Assembly: GCF_018531495.1 (NCBI RefSeq)
Contig: NZ_JAHDTI010000033.1
Location: 1 to 32,695, forward strand
Length of the DNA stretch: 32,695 nucleotides
Direction: 5' to 3'
From: Nonomuraea sediminis
GTDB lineage: Bacteria > Actinomycetota > Actinomycetes > Streptosporangiales > Streptosporangiaceae
Shown in pieces: positions 23,907 through 32,419 of this stretch. The notes under the pieces were generated by a model, which was not told the origin of the DNA, ran no database searches, and worked only from the letters and a program-made list of their open reading frames with translations. A program made the position numbers and the translations under genes. Positions within the stretch are counted from its first letter, which is position 1. Each line of letters begins with the position of its first letter.

Positions 23907-23971
23907 TTGACACCCGGAATGCGGCGGGCGACGCTTGTTGCGGAAAGCGCGTTTGGTTGCACATGTCGCAA
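23907..23971 (+). promoter_or_regulatory. Promoter and tandem IclR-type operator E (dimethylglycine operon)
   Basis: TTGACA (23907-23912) is followed after 17-18 bases by a weak -10 (GACGCT or ACGCTT) and then by dyads TTGCG-GAAAG-CGCGT (23938-23952) and TTGCA-CATGT-CGCAA (23957-23971), starts 19 bases apart. GGAGG and the ATG follow directly, so a bound repressor would sit across the transcription start. Confidence 0.7.
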
Positions 23972-23985
23972 CAACGGAGGTGGCT

Positions 23986-26388
23986 ATGACGGGCCCGAGC
24001 GTGGTCATCATCGGCGCGGGCGTGGTCGGCGCGGCCTTGGCCGACGAACTGTCCGCCCGCGGATGGACCGATGTGACCGTCGTCGACCAAGGAGATGTGC
24101 CCGCCACCGGCGGCTCCTCCTCACACGCCCCTGGCCTGGTGTTCCAGGTCAACGGGTCGAAGACGATGACCGAGATGGCCCGCTACACCGCGGAGAAGTT
24201 CGTCGAGCTCGACAGCTTCCTGCAGGTCGGCGGGCTCGAGGTCGCCACAAGCCCGCAGCGGCTTGCCGAGATCCACCGCAGGCACGGCTGGGCGGTCGCA
24301 TGGGGGCTCGAGGCCCACCTGCTCACGCCCGAGGAGTGCGTGGCCAAGCACTCGCTGCTCGACGAGGCCAAGGTGCTCGGCGGCCTGTTCGTGCCGACGG
24401 ACGGCCTGGCCAAGGCGGTCAAGGCGGTCGACGCCCAGCTCGCCAGGGCGCAGGAGCGCGGCGTGCGGGTGCTGCCCAGGCACGAGGTGCTCGACATCAG
24501 GACCCAGGACGGCAGGGTGTGCGCGGTGGTGACCGACCACGGCGACATCCCCGCCGAGGTGGTCGTGTGCTGCGCCGGGATCTGGGGCCCGAAGGTGGCC
24601 CGCATGGTCGGCATGGAGCTGCCGCTCACCCCGCTGGCCCACCAGCTCGCCTGGACCGGGCAGGTGCCGGGGCTGGTCGGCCAGACCGAGGAGGCGACCC
24701 GGCCGATCCTCCGGCACCAGGACGCCGACCTGTACTACCGCGAGCGTTACGACACGCTCGGCATCGGCTACTACGGCCACCGGCCGATGCCGATCACCGC
24801 CGACGAGATCCTGTCGGTGGACGAGGCCGAGGTGATGCCGTCGGTGCTCACCTTCACCCCCGACGACTTCGCCGAGGCCTGGGACGAGACCCAGCGGCTG
24901 CTGCCCGACACGCAGAAGTCCGAGGTCGAGTCCGGCATCAACGGGCTGTTCTCCTTCACCACCGACCACCAGCCGCTGATGGGCCAGTCTCCGGACGTCG
25001 AGGGCTTCTGGGTGGCCGAGGCCGTCTGGGTCACCCACTCCGCGGGCGTCGGCCGGGCGATGGCCGAGTGGCTGGTCGACGGCCACTGCTCCTCGTTCGA
25101 CCTGCACGAGTGCGACGTCAACCGGTTCGAGCAGCACCAGGTCGCGCCCGACTACGTGCGCGACCGCGGCTGCCAGAACTACGTCGAGGTCTACGACATC
25201 ATCCACCCGCTGCAGCCGATGGAGCACCCGCGCCCGATGCGGCTGAGCCCCTTCCACCCGCGCCAGCAGGACCTGGGCGCCATCTTCCTGGAGGCCTCCG
25301 GCTGGGAGCGCCCGCAGTGGTACGGCGCCAACGCGCCGCTGCTGAACGGGCGCGACATCCACACGCCCGGCCCGTGGGCCTCGCAGTACTGGTCGCCGAT
25401 CGTCGGGGCCGAGGCGCAGGCCACCCGCGAGTCGGTCGCGCTGTACGACATGAGCGCGCTCAAGCGGCTGGAGATCAGCGGCCCCGGCGCGCAGGCCTTC
25501 CTGCAGCGGATCACCACCGGCGACGTGTACAAGTCGGTCGGCTCGGTGACGTACTGCCTGCTGCTCGACACCGACGGCGGCATCCGCAGCGACGTCACCG
25601 TGGCCAGGATCGGCCCCGACCGCTTCCAGGTCGGCGCCAACGGCAACCTGGACCTGGACTGGCTGGAGCGGCACCGCCCCGCCGACGTGTTCATCCGCGA
25701 CATCACCGCGGGCACCTGCTGCCTGGGCGTGTGGGGCCCCAAGGCCCGCGACCTGGTCCAGCCGCTGACCGGCATCGACCTGACCGCGCTGAAGTACTTC
25801 CGCGGCGCCCGCGGCTTCATCGGCAACGTGCCCGTCACCGTGCTGCGGCTGTCCTACGTCGGCGAGCTCGGCTGGGAGATCTACACCACCGCCGACATGG
25901 GCCTCAAGCTGTGGGACACGCTCTGGTCCGCGGGCCAGGAGCACGGCGTGCTGGCCGGCGGCCGCGGCGCCTTCACCAGCCTGCGCCTGGAGAAGGGCTA
26001 CCGCTCCTTCGGCGTCGACATGACCTTCGAGCACGACCCCTACGAGGCGGGCCTCGGCTTCGCCGTCAAGCTGGACAAGGGCGACTTCGTCGGCCGCCGG
26101 GCGCTGCTCGAGCGCAAGGAGTCGGTCAGCAGGAAGCTCACCTGCCTGCTGACCGACGAGGTGGTCATGGGCAAGGAGCCGGTCTACGACGGCGACCGCG
26201 TCGTCGGCTACGTCACCAGCGCCGCCTACGGCTACACCATCGGACGCGGCATCGCCTACGCCTGGCTGCCCGCCTCGCTGGCGAGCCCGGGCCAGGCCCT
26301 GCACATCGGCTACTTCGACCAGCGCGTCCCGGCCGTGGTGGCGGAGGAGCCGCTCTTCGACCCGGCGATGACGCGGCTGCGCGGTTAG
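23986..26388 (+). CDS. Dimethylglycine dehydrogenase/oxidase, two-domain folate type
   Basis: The 800-residue flavoprotein removes one methyl from dimethylglycine to give sarcosine and methylene-tetrahydrofolate. The FAD fold is IIGAGVVGAALADEL (residues 8-22); SSSHAPGL places His47 where the covalent histidyl-FAD attaches in Arthrobacter dimethylglycine oxidase. Residues about 5-370 are the amine-oxidising DAO domain; about 430-795 form the GcvT-like folate domain (EAQATRESVALYDMSALKRLE, LEKGYRSFGVDMTFEHDPYEAGL). GGAGG lies five bases before ATG 23986. It heads an operon with glyA, soxBDAG and sdaA. A closely related two-domain sarcosine dehydrogenase is the alternative, but the presence of SoxBDAG makes dimethylglycine more likely. 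Confidence 0.88.
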   Translation: MTGPSVVIIGAGVVGAALADELSARGWTDVTVVDQGDVPATGGSSSHAPGLVFQVNGSKTMTEMARYTAEKFVELDSFLQVGGLEVATSPQRLAEIHRRHGWAVAWGLEAHLLTPEECVAKHSLLDEAKVLGGLFVPTDGLAKAVKAVDAQLARAQERGVRVLPRHEVLDIRTQDGRVCAVVTDHGDIPAEVVVCCAGIWGPKVARMVGMELPLTPLAHQLAWTGQVPGLVGQTEEATRPILRHQDADLYYRERYDTLGIGYYGHRPMPITADEILSVDEAEVMPSVLTFTPDDFAEAWDETQRLLPDTQKSEVESGINGLFSFTTDHQPLMGQSPDVEGFWVAEAVWVTHSAGVGRAMAEWLVDGHCSSFDLHECDVNRFEQHQVAPDYVRDRGCQNYVEVYDIIHPLQPMEHPRPMRLSPFHPRQQDLGAIFLEASGWERPQWYGANAPLLNGRDIHTPGPWASQYWSPIVGAEAQATRESVALYDMSALKRLEISGPGAQAFLQRITTGDVYKSVGSVTYCLLLDTDGGIRSDVTVARIGPDRFQVGANGNLDLDWLERHRPADVFIRDITAGTCCLGVWGPKARDLVQPLTGIDLTALKYFRGARGFIGNVPVTVLRLSYVGELGWEIYTTADMGLKLWDTLWSAGQEHGVLAGGRGAFTSLRLEKGYRSFGVDMTFEHDPYEAGLGFAVKLDKGDFVGRRALLERKESVSRKLTCLLTDEVVMGKEPVYDGDRVVGYVTSAAYGYTIGRGIAYAWLPASLASPGQALHIGYFDQRVPAVVAEEPLFDPAMTRLRG

Positions 26389-26401
26389 GAAAGGACCTCA
26401 C

Positions 26402-27658
26402 ATGATCGACACACCGCTGGACGTGGTGGACCCCGAGGTCCACGCCCTGATCGGCGCCGAGCTGACCAGGCAGCGCTCGACGCTGGAGATGATCGCCTCG
26501 GAGAACTTCGCGCCCGCCGCCGTGATGGCGGCCCAGGGCTCGGTACTCACCAACAAGTACGCCGAGGGGTACCCGGGCCGTCGCTACTACGGCGGCTGCG
26601 AGCACGTCGACGTGATCGAGCAGATCGCCATCGACCGGATCAAGGCGCTGTTCGGCGCCGAGGCGGCCAACGTGCAGCCGCACTCCGGCGCCCAGGCCAA
26701 CGCCGCGGCGATGGCGGCGCTGCTCGAGCCGGGCGACACCATCCTCGGCCTCGACCTGGCGCACGGCGGCCACCTGACGCACGGCATGCGCATCAACTTC
26801 TCCGGCCGCCTGTACAACGTGGTCGCCTACCACGTGCGCGAGAGCGACAACCTGGTGGACATGGACGAGGTGGAGCGCCTGGCTCGCGAGCACCGTCCCC
26901 GGCTCATCATCGCCGGCTGGTCGGCCTACCCGCGGCAGCTGGACTTCGCGGCCTTCCGCCGGATCGCCGACGAGGTGGGCGCCTACCTGATGGTGGACAT
27001 GGCGCACTTCGCCGGGCTGGTGGCGGCGGGGCTGCATCCCTCCCCCGTGCCGCACGCGCACATCACGACCACGACCACGCACAAGACGCTCGGCGGCCCG
27101 CGCGGCGGGGTGATCCTGTCGACCGAGGACCTCGCCAAGAAGATCAACTCTTCGGTCTTCCCCGGCCAGCAGGGCGGTCCGCTGGAGCACGTGATCGCGG
27201 CCAAGGCGGTCTCCTTCAAGATCGCGGCCGAGGAGCCGTTCAGGGAGCGGCAGCGCCGTACGCTGGAGGGCGCGCGCATCCTGGCCGACCGGCTGCTGCA
27301 GCCCGACGCGGCGGCCGCGGGCGTGAAGGTGCTGACCGGCGGCACCGACGTCCACCTGGTCCTGGTCGACCTGCGCGAGTCCGAGCTGGACGGCAAGCAG
27401 GCCGAGGACCGGCTGCACGCGGCCGGGATCACGGTCAACCGCAACGCCGTGCCGTTCGACCCGCGTCCGCCCATGATCACCTCGGGCCTGCGGATCGGCA
27501 CCCCGGCGCTGGCCACGCGCGGCTTCAGTGCCGCCGACTTCGCCGAGGTCTCCGACATCATCGCCACCGCGCTGACCCCGGCCGCGGACCTGTCGTTCCT
27601 GCGCGACAGGGTCGAGGCCCTGGCCGGCAAGCACCCGCTGTACGGAGAGGCACGATGA
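26402..27658 (+). CDS. glyA: Serine hydroxymethyltransferase
   Basis: The 418-residue PLP enzyme interconverts glycine plus methylene-tetrahydrofolate with serine. PLP-binding Lys228 lies in TTTTHKTLGGPRGG; EMIASENFAP, NKYAEGYPGRRYYGG and NVQPHSGAQANAAA are hallmark segments. Length is normal. Placed between dimethylglycine dehydrogenase and sarcosine oxidase, it probably is a pathway-specific copy that joins glycine to a methyl-derived carbon, making serine for SdaA; a housekeeping glyA elsewhere is expected but not visible. AAAGGA precedes the ATG, and its end overlaps soxB by ATGA. Confidence 0.96.
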   Translation: MIDTPLDVVDPEVHALIGAELTRQRSTLEMIASENFAPAAVMAAQGSVLTNKYAEGYPGRRYYGGCEHVDVIEQIAIDRIKALFGAEAANVQPHSGAQANAAAMAALLEPGDTILGLDLAHGGHLTHGMRINFSGRLYNVVAYHVRESDNLVDMDEVERLAREHRPRLIIAGWSAYPRQLDFAAFRRIADEVGAYLMVDMAHFAGLVAAGLHPSPVPHAHITTTTTHKTLGGPRGGVILSTEDLAKKINSSVFPGQQGGPLEHVIAAKAVSFKIAAEEPFRERQRRTLEGARILADRLLQPDAAAAGVKVLTGGTDVHLVLVDLRESELDGKQAEDRLHAAGITVNRNAVPFDPRPPMITSGLRIGTPALATRGFSAADFAEVSDIIATALTPAADLSFLRDRVEALAGKHPLYGEAR

Positions 27659-28866
27659 GCCTGCCCGAGCACCCGCAATGGTTGTGGAACGCCGCCGAGC
27701 CCAAGCGCTCCTACGACGTGATCATCGTCGGAGCCGGCGGGCACGGCCTGGCCACCGCCTACTACCTGGCCAAGAACCACGGCATCACGAATGTCGCGGT
27801 CCTGGAGCGGGGGTGGCTGGCCGGCGGGAACATGGCGCGCAACACCACGATCATCCGCTCGAACTACCTGTGGGACGAGAGCGCAGGCATCTACGAGCAC
27901 GCGCTCAAGCTCTGGGAGGGCCTGGAGGAGGAGCTCGACTACGACCTGCTGTTCAGCCAGCGCGGCGTGCTCAACCTGGCGCACAGCCTGCAGGACGTGC
28001 GTGACAGCGTGCGCCGCGTCGAGGCCAACCGGCTCAACGGCGTCGACGCCGAATGGCTGGACCCGGAGCAGGTCCGCGAGGTGTGCCCGATCGTCAACAT
28101 CTCGCCCGACGTGCGCTACCCGGTGCTCGGCGCCACCTTCCAGCCCCGCGCGGGCATCGCCAAGCACGACCACGTCGCCTGGGGATACGCGCGGGCCGCG
28201 GCCGCCCTCGGCGTGGACTTCATCGAGCACTGCGAGGTCACCGGGCTGCTGGTGACCGACGGCCGGGTCACCGGCGTCGAGACCACGCGGGGCACGATCG
28301 CGGCGGGCCGGGTGGCGCTGTGCGCGGCCGGGCACTCCTCGGTCGTGGCCAAGACCGCCGGGATCGACCTGCCGCTGCAGAGCCACCCGCTCCAGGCGCT
28401 GGTGTCCGAGCTGCTCGAGCCGGTGCACCCGACGGTCGTCATGTCCAACGCCGTGCACGTCTACGTCAGCCAGGCGCACAAGGGCGAGCTGGTCATGGGC
28501 GCCGGCATCGACGCGGCCAACTCCTACCGGCAGCGCGGCGCCTTCCACATCATCGAGCGGCAGATGGCCGCCGCGCTGGAACTGTTCCCGATCTTCGCCC
28601 GCGCGCACGTGCTGCGCACCTGGGGCGGCGTGGTGGACGTCTCGCCCGACGCCTCGCCGATCGTCGGCCTGACCCCGGTCGAGAACCTCTACCTCAACTG
28701 CGGCTGGGGCACCGGCGGCTTCAAGGCGACGCCCGGCGTGGGCTGGTGCCTGGCCCACACGGTGGCCAACGACGAGCCGCACCCGCTCAACGCCCCCTTC
28801 TCCCTTGACCGATTCACCACCGGGGCGCTCGTGGACGAGCACGGCGCCGCCGCGGTGGCGCACTGA
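27655..28866 (+). CDS. soxB: Sarcosine oxidase beta subunit
   Basis: The 403-residue flavoprotein subunit of heterotetrameric sarcosine oxidase holds the sarcosine-oxidising site. The FAD loop is DVIIVGAGGHGLATAYYLAK (21-40). AKHDHVAW contains His173, matching the residue that carries covalent FMN in the corynebacterial enzyme. The C-terminal NCGWGTGGFKATPGVG is the family's flavin-contacting segment. It starts on the ATGA that ends glyA and precedes soxD by ten bases. The enzyme demethylates sarcosine to glycine, giving hydrogen peroxide and methylene-tetrahydrofolate. Confidence 0.95.
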   Translation: MSLPEHPQWLWNAAEPKRSYDVIIVGAGGHGLATAYYLAKNHGITNVAVLERGWLAGGNMARNTTIIRSNYLWDESAGIYEHALKLWEGLEEELDYDLLFSQRGVLNLAHSLQDVRDSVRRVEANRLNGVDAEWLDPEQVREVCPIVNISPDVRYPVLGATFQPRAGIAKHDHVAWGYARAAAALGVDFIEHCEVTGLLVTDGRVTGVETTRGTIAAGRVALCAAGHSSVVAKTAGIDLPLQSHPLQALVSELLEPVHPTVVMSNAVHVYVSQAHKGELVMGAGIDAANSYRQRGAFHIIERQMAAALELFPIFARAHVLRTWGGVVDVSPDASPIVGLTPVENLYLNCGWGTGGFKATPGVGWCLAHTVANDEPHPLNAPFSLDRFTTGALVDEHGAAAVAH

Positions 28867-28876
28867 GGAGCCGCAG

Positions 28877-29125
28877 ATGATGCTGATCCCATGCCCCTGG
28901 TGCGGCCCTCGCGACGAGGCCGAGTTCCACTACGGCGGGCAGGCCCACGTCGCCTACCCGGCCGATCCGGCCTCGCTGTCGGATGAGGAGTGGGCGCGCT
29001 ACCTGTTCTTCCGCGACAACCCCAAGGGACCCTTCGCCGAGCGGTGGAGCCACTCGGCGGGCTGCCGGCGGTGGTTCAACCTGGTCCGCGACACGGCCAC
29101 CAACGAGATCCTGGAGGCCCGATGA
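28877..29125 (+). CDS. soxD: Sarcosine oxidase delta subunit
   Basis: An 82-residue zinc subunit. CPWCG (Cys6, Cys9) with His59 and Cys63 in WSHSAGCRRWFN form the expected zinc site; the segment EWARYLFFRDNPKGPFAERW is diagnostic of SoxD. GGAG lies six bases before the first of two adjacent ATG codons. Its stop overlaps the soxA start (ATGA). The subunit stabilises the SoxABDG complex and has no known catalysis of its own. Confidence 0.95.
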   Translation: MMLIPCPWCGPRDEAEFHYGGQAHVAYPADPASLSDEEWARYLFFRDNPKGPFAERWSHSAGCRRWFNLVRDTATNEILEAR

Positions 29126-31887
29126 GGCTGTCCACAGGCGGGCTGATCGACCGCGGCGTCACGCTGCGCTTCCGCTTCGACGGCCGCGAGCTGACCGGTC
29201 ACCCCGGCGACACCCTGGCCTCCGCGCTGCTGGCCAACGGCGTGCGGCAGGCCGCGACCAGCGTCAAGCTGGGCCGCCCGCGCGGGATCTTCGCCGCGGG
29301 CAGCGAGGAGCCCAACGCGGTCATCCAGATCGAGGAGCCCTTCCCCGAGCCGATGCAGCCGGCCACCACGGTCGAGCTGTACGACGGGCTGGTGGCCGGC
29401 AGCCTGCCCGGCAGGGGCCGCCTGGCCGCCGAGCCTGACCCGGCCCGCTACGACGCCGTGCACGCCCACTGCGACGTGCTGGTGGTCGGCGCGGGTCCTG
29501 CCGGGCTGGCCGCCGCGCGAGCCGCGGCCAGGGACGGCGCCCGGGTGATCCTGGCCGACGAGCAGCCCGAGCCGGGCGGCAGCCTGCTTGGCACCACCGA
29601 GCAGCTGGCCACAGGGGACGTGCTGAACAGCCCGTCCTGGCTGCGCGGCCCCGAGTGGGCGGCGTCGGTGGCGGCCGACCTGGAGCGCCTGCCTGACGTC
29701 ACGGTGCTCCGCCGCACCACGGTCTTCGGCTACTACGACGACAACTACCTCATGGCCGTCGAGCGCCGCACCAACCACCTCGGCGCCGCCGCCCCCGGCA
29801 ACGTGGCCAGGGAGCGGATCTGGCGCATCAGGGCGGGCCGGGTCGTGCTGGCCACCGGAGCGCACGAGCGGCCGATCGCCTTCGCCGGCAACGACCTGCC
29901 GGGCGTGATGCTGGCCGGCGCAGCGCGCACCTACGCCGTCAGGTACGGCGTGCTGCCGGGCCGCCGGGCGGTGGTCTTCACCACCAACGACAGCGCCTAC
30001 CGGGCCGCCTTCGACCTGGCCGACGCGGGCCTGGAGGTGGCCGCGATCGTGGACGTGCGCCCCTCCCCCGGGCTGGCGTCCGAGGCGCGGCGGCGCGGCA
30101 TCGAGGTCCTGGCCGGGCAGGCGGTCGAGGCCGCCAGGGGCGACGGGGAGGTCTCCTCCGTCCTGGCAGGCGGGACCGAGATCGCGGCCGACCTGCTGCT
30201 GGTGTCCGGCGGCTGGAACCCGGTGGTGCACCTGTTCAGCCAGTCGGGCGGGACGCTGCGTTACGACGAGGACCTGGCCGCGCTGGTGCCTGGGGTCGCG
30301 CGGCAGGACGTGCGCGTGGCCGGGGCCGCCAGGGGCGTGTTCACGCTGGAGGGCTGCTTGGCCGACGGCGCCGGGGACGGCGAGCCGGTGCCCGCGGGGC
30401 CAGGCGGCATGCCGTACTGGCTGGTGCCGGCGGACGACCTCAGCGGGCACTTCGTGGACCTGCAGCGGGACGTCACCGCGGCCGACGTGCTGCGCGCCAC
30501 CGGCGCGGGGCTGCGCTCGGTCGAGCACGTCAAGCGCTACACCACCGCGGGAACCGCGCACGACCAGGGCAAGACCTCCGGGCTGCTGACCTCGGCCGTG
30601 GTGGCGCAGGCGCTGGGCGCGCCTGTGGGCGAGGTCGGGATCACCTCCTACCGCGCGCCGTACACGCCGGTGAGCTTCGCGGCGCTGGCCGGGCGCGACC
30701 GCGGGGAGCTGCACGACCCGGTCAGGGTGACGGCGCTGCACGAGTGGCACGTCGAGCACGGGGCGCTGTTCGAGAACGTCGGGCAGTGGAAGCGGCCGTG
30801 GTACTACCCGCGCGCGGGCGAGGACATGGAGGCGGCCGTGCTGCGCGAGTGCCGGGCCGCCCGCGAGGACGTGGCGGCGATGGACGCCTCCACGCTCGGC
30901 AAGATCGACGTGATCGGCCCCGACGCGGGCGAGTTCCTCGACAGGATCTACACCAACCTGATGAGCTCGCTGGCCGTCGGCTCGATCCGCTACGGCGTGA
31001 TGTGCAGGCCTGACGGCATGGTCTTCGACGACGGCACCGTCATCCGCCTGGCCGACGACCACTTCCTGGTCACCACCACGACCGGCAACGCCGCCACGGT
31101 GCTTGACTGGATGGAGGAGTGGCTGCAGACCGAGTGGCCGTCGCTGCGCGTGCACTTCACCTCGGTGACCGAGCAGTGGGCGACGGTCGCGCTGGTCGGG
31201 CCTGGCTCGCGCGAGGTCCTGTCGTCGCTGGCGCCGGAGCTGGCGGTCTCGGCCGCCGAGTTCCCGTTCATGACCTGGCGTGAGGCCGAGGTCGCCGGGA
31301 TCCCCGCCCGGGTGTGCCGCATCAGCTTCTCCGGCGAGCTGGCCTACGAGATCAACGTGACCTCCTGGGACGGGCTCCGCCTGTGGACGGCGATCATGTC
31401 CGGCGGCCGCGTCACCCCCTACGGCACCGAGACCATGCACGTGCTGCGGGCCGAGAAGGGCTACCCGATCGTCGGCCAGGACACCGACGGCACCATCACG
31501 CCGCAGGACCTGGGCATGTCGTGGGTGGTGTCGAAGAAGAAGCCGGACTTCGTGGGCAAGCGGTCCTACGCCAGGGCCGACACCTCGCGTCCCGACCGCA
31601 AGCAGCTCGTCGGGCTGCTGCCCGACGACCACGGCTTCCTGCTTCCCGAGGGCGCCCACCTGGTCGCCTCCTCCGAGCTGCCGGAGCCGCCGGTGCCGAT
31701 GCTCGGCCACGTCACCTCCAGCTACCGCAGCGCGGCGCTCGGCCGCACCTTCGCGCTGGCCCTGCTCAAGGGCGGGCAGTCGCGGTACGGCGAGCGGCTC
31801 TACGCGCCCGTCGGGGATGCCATGGTGCCGGTGACCGTCACGTCCCATGTCCTGTACGACCCGGAAGGAGCCCGTCGCGATGGTTGA
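29122..31887 (+). CDS. soxA: Sarcosine oxidase alpha subunit
   Basis: The 921-residue subunit has three parts. Residues about 10-105 form a ferredoxin-like 2Fe-2S-fold domain without the usual four cysteines (RFDGRELTGHPGDTLASALL); about 112-590 is a dinucleotide-binding domain starting at LVVGAGPAGLAAARAAARDG; about 600-915 is a GcvT-like folate domain (AAMDASTLGKIDVIGPDA, LRAEKGYPIVGQDTDGTITP). It receives electrons from SoxB and transfers the oxidised methyl group to tetrahydrofolate. Full length for the family (usually 950-1000, slightly short here). Start is fixed by the ATGA overlap with soxD, and its end overlaps soxG by eight bases. Confidence 0.95.
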   Translation: MRLSTGGLIDRGVTLRFRFDGRELTGHPGDTLASALLANGVRQAATSVKLGRPRGIFAAGSEEPNAVIQIEEPFPEPMQPATTVELYDGLVAGSLPGRGRLAAEPDPARYDAVHAHCDVLVVGAGPAGLAAARAAARDGARVILADEQPEPGGSLLGTTEQLATGDVLNSPSWLRGPEWAASVAADLERLPDVTVLRRTTVFGYYDDNYLMAVERRTNHLGAAAPGNVARERIWRIRAGRVVLATGAHERPIAFAGNDLPGVMLAGAARTYAVRYGVLPGRRAVVFTTNDSAYRAAFDLADAGLEVAAIVDVRPSPGLASEARRRGIEVLAGQAVEAARGDGEVSSVLAGGTEIAADLLLVSGGWNPVVHLFSQSGGTLRYDEDLAALVPGVARQDVRVAGAARGVFTLEGCLADGAGDGEPVPAGPGGMPYWLVPADDLSGHFVDLQRDVTAADVLRATGAGLRSVEHVKRYTTAGTAHDQGKTSGLLTSAVVAQALGAPVGEVGITSYRAPYTPVSFAALAGRDRGELHDPVRVTALHEWHVEHGALFENVGQWKRPWYYPRAGEDMEAAVLRECRAAREDVAAMDASTLGKIDVIGPDAGEFLDRIYTNLMSSLAVGSIRYGVMCRPDGMVFDDGTVIRLADDHFLVTTTTGNAATVLDWMEEWLQTEWPSLRVHFTSVTEQWATVALVGPGSREVLSSLAPELAVSAAEFPFMTWREAEVAGIPARVCRISFSGELAYEINVTSWDGLRLWTAIMSGGRVTPYGTETMHVLRAEKGYPIVGQDTDGTITPQDLGMSWVVSKKKPDFVGKRSYARADTSRPDRKQLVGLLPDDHGFLLPEGAHLVASSELPEPPVPMLGHVTSSYRSAALGRTFALALLKGGQSRYGERLYAPVGDAMVPVTVTSHVLYDPEGARRDG

Positions 31888-32419
31888 GCGCAGGAGTCCG
31901 GCCTCGGCGTTCGCCGGCCGTTTCGAGGCGGTATCGCGGACCGGGGCGTTGACGCTGCGGGAGATCCCCTTCCTCACCCACGTCAACGTACGGGTGGACC
32001 CGGGAGCGGACCTCGGCGTCCCGCTGCCGGTCGAGCCGAACACCGCGGTGACCTCTGACGACGTCACCGTGGCCTGGCTCGGGCCCGACGAGTGGCTGGT
32101 GATCGCCCCCGCCGACTACCGGCCCGAGCTGCTGCGCAAGTCGCTCGGCGAGCGGCACGGCTCGATCGTGGACGTCTCCGCGCAGCGCACCACGCTGTTC
32201 GTGGGCGGGCCGAAGGCGCGCGACCTGCTCGCCCACGGCTGCACGCTCGACCTGCATCCGCGCGTGTTCGGTCCGGGGCGGTGCGCGCAGACCATGCTGG
32301 CGCGGGCGCAGGTCGTGCTCGTGCCGCGCGAGGACGGGTTCCTGGTGCTGGTGCGCTCGTCCTTCGCCGCCTACCTGGCGGAGTGGCTGCTGGACGCGGC
32401 GACGGAGTACGTGACATGA
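31880..32419 (+). CDS. soxG: Sarcosine oxidase gamma subunit
   Basis: The 179-residue subunit has the small GcvT-like fold of SoxG: LREIPFLTHVNVRVDP, VAWLGPDEWLVIAP, VDVSAQRTTLFVGGPKARDLLAHGC in part, and a closing VRSSFAAYLAEWLLDA. GGAAGGAG lies ten bases before the ATG inside the end of soxA. It completes the SoxBDAG set; the order B-D-A-G is the standard one. It overlaps sdaA by ATGA. Confidence 0.93.
   Translation: MVERRSPASAFAGRFEAVSRTGALTLREIPFLTHVNVRVDPGADLGVPLPVEPNTAVTSDDVTVAWLGPDEWLVIAPADYRPELLRKSLGERHGSIVDVSAQRTTLFVGGPKARDLLAHGCTLDLHPRVFGPGRCAQTMLARAQVVLVPREDGFLVLVRSSFAAYLAEWLLDAATEYVT

Noticed and set aside
23820..23985. Possible glycine riboswitch upstream of the dimethylglycine dehydrogenase gene
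   Set aside because: No tandem aptamer pattern is visible, and the operator lies within about 15 bases of the start codon, leaving no room for a long structured leader.
24121..26304. A 727-codon minus-strand frame opposite the dimethylglycine dehydrogenase gene
   Set aside because: Biased composition and no start signal; the plus strand has a full flavoprotein and folate domain.
28999..32067. A 1022-codon open frame antisense to soxA and soxD
   Set aside because: It has His/Gly/Arg/Val-rich low-complexity composition typical of the opposite strand of GC-rich genes, and the plus strand encodes a clear SoxA.
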